A stretch of 64,000 nucleotides of DNA, from NCBI GenBank assembly GCA_900343135.1, contig OPYK01000003.1, positions 62,001 to 126,000 of the forward strand. The letters are read 5' to 3'. Origin of the DNA: Atopobium massiliense (GTDB taxonomy: Bacteria > Actinomycetota > Coriobacteriia > Coriobacteriales > Atopobiaceae). Shown here piece after piece: positions 62,538-64,000 of this stretch. How positions within the stretch are numbered: the first letter of the stretch is position 1; the number at the start of each line of letters is the position of its first letter. Both the position numbers and the translations under genes were made by a program. The notes beneath the pieces are model-generated. The model ran no database searches. It saw only the letters and a program-made list of their open reading frames with translations, and was not told where the DNA came from.

Positions 62538-64000
62538 ATGTTTCAACCTAACCAGCAACAACCACAACGCCCCCTGTATGCGCCACCAGGCATGATGCCG
62601 CAAGGCGCAGCTCCAACCGACATGGTACTCGGTCGCTGGCGCATTATGGACGTGTGCACCACGGGCGGCTTTGGCGACGTGCTTATTTGTTGGGACACGC
62701 GCTTGCAGCGCCGCGTTGCCATAAAGCGCATCGCGCTTGGCGATTATGTCGCACAAGGCACCAATGGCGAAGATGCAGGCTATGGCACCTATCCGCACAC
62801 ACCATACCAGCAAGGCTCCTACCAGCCCAATTACACACCACAGCAGCCGTTGCAGCAGCAATTTCAGCAGCAATTTCAACAACCGTTTCAGCAGCAAGCA
62901 CCCGCGCAAAGCGCGATGAGCGAGGCGCTTGCCGAAGCCCGCATGGCGTCGATGCTTTCTCACCCAAACATAGTAACTATGTACGATTTTGAAACCGACG
63001 GCGCATATGCCTACCTGGTAATGGAGTATATCGACGGCATTACCCTCTCTGAGCTACTCTCCCGCGTAGAAAACGGCTGCCTTACCGGCGATGAGGCGTG
63101 TTACGTTACCGATGCAATTTGCTCTGCGGTGGCTTGCGCGCACGAAAATAGGGTGCTTCACCTCGATATTAAGCCCGCTAACATCATGTTCGACCATACC
63201 GGTCGCGTAAAGCTCTGCGACTTTGGTATGGCAACCTTGGCGTCGGCCGCCGGGTATGGCGATGCACGCGGAGGCACCGTGGGCTACATGCCACTGGAGC
63301 AAATTGAAGGCGACTTGGTGGACGAGCGCAGCGATATTTTTTCGCTGGCCTGTGTTATTTGGCAGTCACTTACGTCGGTAAGTCCGTTTGCCGCCCAAGA
63401 CGCCGAGCACTCCTTAAAGCTCATCGAAAAAGGTCCAAAGCCGCCGTTATCGTCTTATCACCTTGATATACCTGCGGTTTCGCAAACACTGGTTGAGCAA
63501 ACCCTTACCCGCGCACTTGCGCCATATCCTCAAACGCGTTTGGCTCACGTAGACGAACTCAAAGGTGCACTGTGCTCAGTGTTAGGCGATGCTCAGGCGG
63601 GCAAGCGTTCTATTCAGCATTTGGTTGAGCAGGCGCTTGCCGATGACGAAACCGACGACGAAACCATAAAAGAAAAGCTACCCATAACGTTTCGCTATCC
63701 GTGGTTAGGCGGGGTGCTTAGCCGAGCTATTACCTGCGCGCTTTCGCTCCCCTTCGTGATAGTACTGTGCTTTACGCTCAACATGAACGGCTGGGTAAGC
63801 GCCCTGTTGTGTGCCGCCTGCGTTGCTGCAGGTATATGGTGGCAAGCGGGCTGCAGCCTTATTGGCATAGCGCTTGGTGCCTTTGCACTTATTTCAAGCC
63901 CAAGCATTCTTAGCCTGCCTGGCATTACGCTTCTGCTTCTGTACCTCATATGCGCTGGTGGATGGTGGTATATGGCAGGATGCACCAGTGAACATTCAGC
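62538..64000 (+). CDS. Ser/Thr protein kinase, membrane-anchored (5' part)
   Basis: The frame is open to the window edge; 487 codons are visible. A Hanks-type kinase domain runs from residue ~30: glycine loop CTTGGFGDV (40-48), catalytic Lys 63 in VAIKRI, helix-C Glu 133 in LAEARMASML, HLDIKPANIMF (catalytic Asp; Arg of HRD replaced by Leu), CDFGMA and GTVGYMPLEQIEG. Between Lys 63 and Glu 133 sits an extra ~60 residues rich in Gln, Tyr and Pro (QQPLQQQFQQQFQQPFQQQ). Several hydrophobic helices follow after residue ~395. The start ATG has only a weak AAGAAAG upstream. Target unknown. Confidence 0.88.
   Translation, partial: MFQPNQQQPQRPLYAPPGMMPQGAAPTDMVLGRWRIMDVCTTGGFGDVLICWDTRLQRRVAIKRIALGDYVAQGTNGEDAGYGTYPHTPYQQGSYQPNYTPQQPLQQQFQQQFQQPFQQQAPAQSAMSEALAEARMASMLSHPNIVTMYDFETDGAYAYLVMEYIDGITLSELLSRVENGCLTGDEACYVTDAICSAVACAHENRVLHLDIKPANIMFDHTGRVKLCDFGMATLASAAGYGDARGGTVGYMPLEQIEGDLVDERSDIFSLACVIWQSLTSVSPFAAQDAEHSLKLIEKGPKPPLSSYHLDIPAVSQTLVEQTLTRALAPYPQTRLAHVDELKGALCSVLGDAQAGKRSIQHLVEQALADDETDDETIKEKLPITFRYPWLGGVLSRAITCALSLPFVIVLCFTLNMNGWVSALLCAACVAAGIWWQAGCSLIGIALGAFALISSPSILSLPGITLLLLYLICAGGWWYMAGCTSEHS

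Overview
The window looks like a chromosomal segment of a Gram-positive actinobacterium of class Coriobacteriia (Atopobiaceae-like). This is inferred from the mixture of genes: an actinobacterial mfd-mazG-ftsB-ppx order, Firmicutes-like features (UmuC with YolD, Veg, a GlgC/GlgD pair, lactose-family PTS), sortase-anchored surface proteins and a DUF6541 membrane protein. No rRNA gene is present, so the species cannot be fixed. There are 7 tRNAs (Pro-CGG, Val-TAC, Glu-TTC, Leu-TAA, Ser-GCT, Arg-ACG, Leu-CAG), no transposase gene and no CRISPR array.

Layout. 1-3.3 kb: the end of an ABC exporter gene, then an SOS-type operon (Y-family polymerase, a 49-aa ORF, a YolD-like protein) behind a good promoter with a LexA-like box. 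3.3-12.0 kb: a peptidoglycan-sugar recycling locus with an RpiR-type regulator, lactose-family PTS EIIA, EIIB and EIIC, MupG-type 6-phosphomuramidase, a BadF-type amino-sugar kinase, AnmK and MurQ. NagB at 24.2 kb takes the product further toward glycolysis. 12.2-13.8 kb: ispE and veg. 14-25.3 kb: a rearranged region with three 192-bp palindromic repeat cores, an acyltransferase whose 3' end is fused out of frame to a DUF6541 gene relic, a nuclease-like protein, and a coupled murE-HAD-DUF6541 operon, then rdgB and nagB.

25.4-39.0 kb: a surface-protein island. A giant LPQTG protein of about 3470 residues is bracketed by 26-bp direct repeats and contains three equal 330-bp internal repeats. Facing it is a second wall-type protein with an LPRTN variant sorting motif. 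39.5-57.0 kb: one long minus-strand block carrying the glycogen genes (glgB, glgP, glgC, glgD, glgA), a GH13 alpha-glucan hydrolase, then mfd, mazG, ftsB and ppx, several with overlapping starts and stops. 57.4-64 kb: nth, small uncharacterised genes, serS, tRNAs and the start of a Ser/Thr kinase with a glutamine-rich insertion in its N-lobe.

The most unusual item is the dispersed repeat family: three cores of exactly 192 bp with 34-bp terminal inverted repeats, plus a 41-bp remnant that looks like a microhomology deletion scar. Also of note are the lactose-type PTS dedicated to cell-wall sugars, the out-of-frame gene relic, the direct-repeat-bracketed giant adhesin, and palindromic operator candidates in front of glgB and the GH13 gene. 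All functional calls come from reading motifs by eye; no database search was run.
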